DNA from: Acidobacteriota bacterium
GTDB taxonomy: Bacteria; Acidobacteriota; Thermoanaerobaculia; Multivoradales; J023
Direction: 5' to 3'
DNA: 64,000 nucleotides
Assembly: GCA_029263315.1 (NCBI GenBank)
Contig: JAJCXR010000011.1
Location: 1 to 64,000, forward strand
In this document: piece by piece, positions 62,375 through 64,000 of the stretch
Position numbering within the stretch: the stretch's first letter is position 1
Layout: each line of letters begins with the position of its first letter
Made by a program: the position numbers and the translations under genes
Notes under the pieces: generated by a model
What the model was told of the DNA's origin: nothing
What the model saw: only the letters and a program-made list of their open reading frames with translations
Databases searched by the model: none

Positions 62375-62647
62375 TCAGGACTCGCGCAACAAATGGCTGT
62401 CGCCGGCTTGCAGATCGAGATCGTAGACCCCCTTTAGATCGTCGATCACCTTGAGCGAAGCTACACCGAAGGGAGCCTTGCCCTCGAAAGCGTGCAGCAC
62501 AATGCCTTCGAGCAGGTCGCCGAGGCTGATGTCGTGGTATTCGGCCAGGCCCTTGAGCACCTTCACCAGGCGCTTCTCGAGGCGCACACCGGTCTGCACC
62601 CTGGTGACGACGCGCCGCTGCTCAGGGTTGTTGTTGGAGTCCACCAT
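62375..62647 (-). CDS. Small RHH-like protein downstream of response regulator
   Basis: 90 aa from ATG 62647 with GGAGAG upstream, 37 bp after the response regulator stop. The stretch VRLEKRLVKVLKGLAEYHDISLGDLLEGIVLHAFEG has the beta-helix-helix rhythm of ribbon-helix-helix DNA-binding proteins. It may fine-tune the two-component system it is transcribed with. The family was not identified. Confidence 0.6.
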   Translation of the reverse strand: MVDSNNNPEQRRVVTRVQTGVRLEKRLVKVLKGLAEYHDISLGDLLEGIVLHAFEGKAPFGVASLKVIDDLKGVYDLDLQAGDSHLLRES

Positions 62648-62684
62648 AGCTCTCCTCGTCTCAGGTTGTCGGCGCCCAGACGGC

Positions 62685-63407
62685 TCAGGCGATGAATTTG
62701 TAACCCCGGCCGTGCACCGTGACGATGAGCTGGGGTTTGCTCGGTTGGGCTTCCAGCTTTTGTCGCAGGGAGGCGATGTGCACATCGACGGTGCGGGTCT
62801 GGGGGGTTGCATCATAGCCCCAAACCTCATCCAAGAGATGATCCCGCGACAGCACTTCGCCACGGTGCGCGATGAAGTGCAACAACAGCTTCCACTCCAG
62901 GGCTGAGAGCTCCACCTCGGCGCCTTGGCGCCGCACCTCGCCGCGCCGCTCGTCCACCTGGATGTCGCCGAACGACGTCACCTCGGCGTCTTGGGGGGTG
63001 GCCTGGCGACTGCGTCGTAGCAGGGATTCGACGCGGGCCAGAAGCTCCATCATGTCGAAGGGTTTGGTGAGATAGTCGTCGGCTCCGAGCTTCAAGCCGA
63101 CGACCTTGTCGACCACTTGGCCGCGGGCCGTCAACATGAGGATCGGGGTCTCGATGCCCTGTTGCCGTAGATCGCGGCACAGGTCGAAGCCATTGCGACC
63201 CGGCAGCATGACGTCGAGGAGGATGAGATCGAAGGCTTGGCCTCGGGCCATCTCGAAGCCCTGATCACCGTCTTCCGCCGTTTCGACGGCGTAGCCTTCG
63301 CTGCGCAGACGGTCGCTGAGGGTGAGCACCAGGCTGGGCTCGTCCTCCACCAGCAGGAGGTGATGCCGTGGACTGTGTGTCGGGGATGTCGTGGGTTGAC
63401 CGCTCAT
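62685..63407 (-). CDS. OmpR/PhoB-family response regulator
   Basis: 240 aa. The receiver domain (about 15-130) has the acidic pair EDE, phospho-acceptor Asp65 in LLDVMLPG, Thr in MLTARG and Lys in LTKPFD. The C-terminal winged helix (about 150-238) carries ELSALEWKLLLHFIAHRGEVLSRDHLLDEVWGYD. It binds DNA when phosphorylated by the kinase encoded 12 bp upstream. Confidence 0.95.
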   Translation of the reverse strand: MSGQPTTSPTHSPRHHLLLVEDEPSLVLTLSDRLRSEGYAVETAEDGDQGFEMARGQAFDLILLDVMLPGRNGFDLCRDLRQQGIETPILMLTARGQVVDKVVGLKLGADDYLTKPFDMMELLARVESLLRRSRQATPQDAEVTSFGDIQVDERRGEVRRQGAEVELSALEWKLLLHFIAHRGEVLSRDHLLDEVWGYDATPQTRTVDVHIASLRQKLEAQPSKPQLIVTVHGRGYKFIA

Positions 63408-63419
63408 CGTTGAATCATC

Positions 63420-64000
63420 TCACGGAGTCGCAGGCGGCATGGGGTTCCAAGGCAAGCGGACGATCAAGCGGGCACCTTCGACGGTGCCGTCGGAGCGGCG
63501 GCGATTCTGCGCCGTCACCTCGCCGCCATGGGCTTCGACGGTCGACTTGACCAGGCTCAGCCCGAGGCCGCTTCCGACGATGGAGCTGGCGGCCATGCGG
63601 CGGCCGCGGCGAAAGGGTTCGAAGAGGTGGGGCAGGTCGGCGCCATCGAATCCGGGGCCGCGATCGTCGATCTGGATCTCGAGCCAGCGCTGCCGTCGGC
63701 GGCTTGCAATGCCCAACCAACCACCGTCGGTGGCATATTTGACGGCGTTTTGAATGAGATTGACCAACGTCCGCTGCAACGCGTCGTCGTCGGCCAGCAC
63801 TGGGGGGAGGGGCTCATCCTGCCGTTGGACCTCCATGTCGACGGCTTGTAGGTCCCCTTCGCAAACCGCCACGGCGCGGTCGATCACCTCGGCCACGGTC
63901 ACCGGGACCAAATGCAGGCTGTTGTGCCCCGAATGCATGCCCGCCAGCTCGAGAATCTGCGCCACCATGGTGGACAATCGACGCCCCTCACGGTCCACCA
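63420..64000 (-). CDS. Sensor histidine kinase, C-terminal part (cut by window end)
   Basis: At least 193 residues; the N-terminal sensor and most of the H box lie beyond the window. The HATPase domain is intact: N box LVNLIQNAVKYA, G1 DDRGPGFDG, F box LFEPF, G2 GSGLGLSLVK. The stretch DREGRRLSTMVAQILELAGM is the end of the dimerisation helix. It pairs with the response regulator 12 bp downstream. Confidence 0.93.
   Translation of the reverse strand, partial: VDREGRRLSTMVAQILELAGMHSGHNSLHLVPVTVAEVIDRAVAVCEGDLQAVDMEVQRQDEPLPPVLADDDALQRTLVNLIQNAVKYATDGGWLGIASRRRQRWLEIQIDDRGPGFDGADLPHLFEPFRRGRRMAASSIVGSGLGLSLVKSTVEAHGGEVTAQNRRRSDGTVEGARLIVRLPWNPMPPATP

Noticed and set aside
1-64000. tRNA, rRNA or riboswitch genes
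   Set aside because: No cloverleaf, rRNA core or conserved riboswitch motif was recognised on either strand by reading.

Overview
The window looks like a high-GC chromosomal segment of an Acidobacteriota bacterium. The best clue is the secreted VWFA protein at 2803-4530, which has the layout of the 'VWFA-related Acidobacterial domain' family. The high GC, frequent GTG starts and a Gram-negative envelope (TonB receptor, TssJ lipoprotein) agree. A Thermoanaerobaculia/Holophagae-like lineage is a guess. No rRNA or tRNA was seen.

Left (1-14.9 kb). A type I-E-like CRISPR array (40 repeats, 39 spacers, 132-2538) reads on the minus strand from a leader at its right end; no cas genes are in view. 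Next come the VWFA protein, a four-gene plus-strand operon (MarR-GNAT regulator, alpha/beta-hydrolase, ABC-2 ATPase and permease), a MATE exporter, a small unknown protein, MsrA, a Cys-rich small protein and a TonB-dependent receptor of copper-receptor type.

Centre (14.9-55.4 kb). A complete type VI secretion system (T6SS) is split over two minus-strand gene runs. Run 1 (27571 down to 14946) is tagH-tssJ-tssK-tssL-tssM-tagF-tssA, with a PpkA-like Ser/Thr kinase diverging from its promoter end. Run 2 (55385 down to 40503) is tssB-tssC-hcp-tssE-tssF-tssG-clpV-vgrG, then an EagR-like protein, a DUF4123 adaptor, PAAR, a putative HEVHH metallopeptidase effector and a putative immunity gene. All 13 core Tss proteins are present. 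No PppA phosphatase is in the window.

Between the two runs (31.4-41 kb) lies a lower-GC, partly decayed accessory region. It holds an orphan antitoxin with a PIN-toxin stump, a 1335-aa DUF4365-like nuclease/TPR protein that looks like a defence gene, gene relics, a possible ISL3 transposase relic and small toxin/immunity-like cassettes. A 43-44 bp direct repeat flanks its 5.2-kb left part.

Right (55.8-64 kb). The most unusual locus diverges from tssB: a single-chain TssB-TssC fusion, a T6SS-linked pseudokinase (VAIK Lys replaced by Gln, DFG Asp absent) and an exported protein with three CIGG-x2-C repeats. I read these as an undescribed accessory module of this T6SS. After it come an iron-type alcohol dehydrogenase, a small RHH-like protein and an OmpR/PhoB two-component pair cut by the window end.

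How it may fit together: the kinase, TagH and TagF give threonine-phosphorylation control of T6SS firing. The EagR-like and DUF4123 proteins load the PAAR-linked effector on VgrG. The accessory cassettes supply toxins and immunity. The fused sheath paralogue with its pseudokinase could cap, template or tune the sheath.
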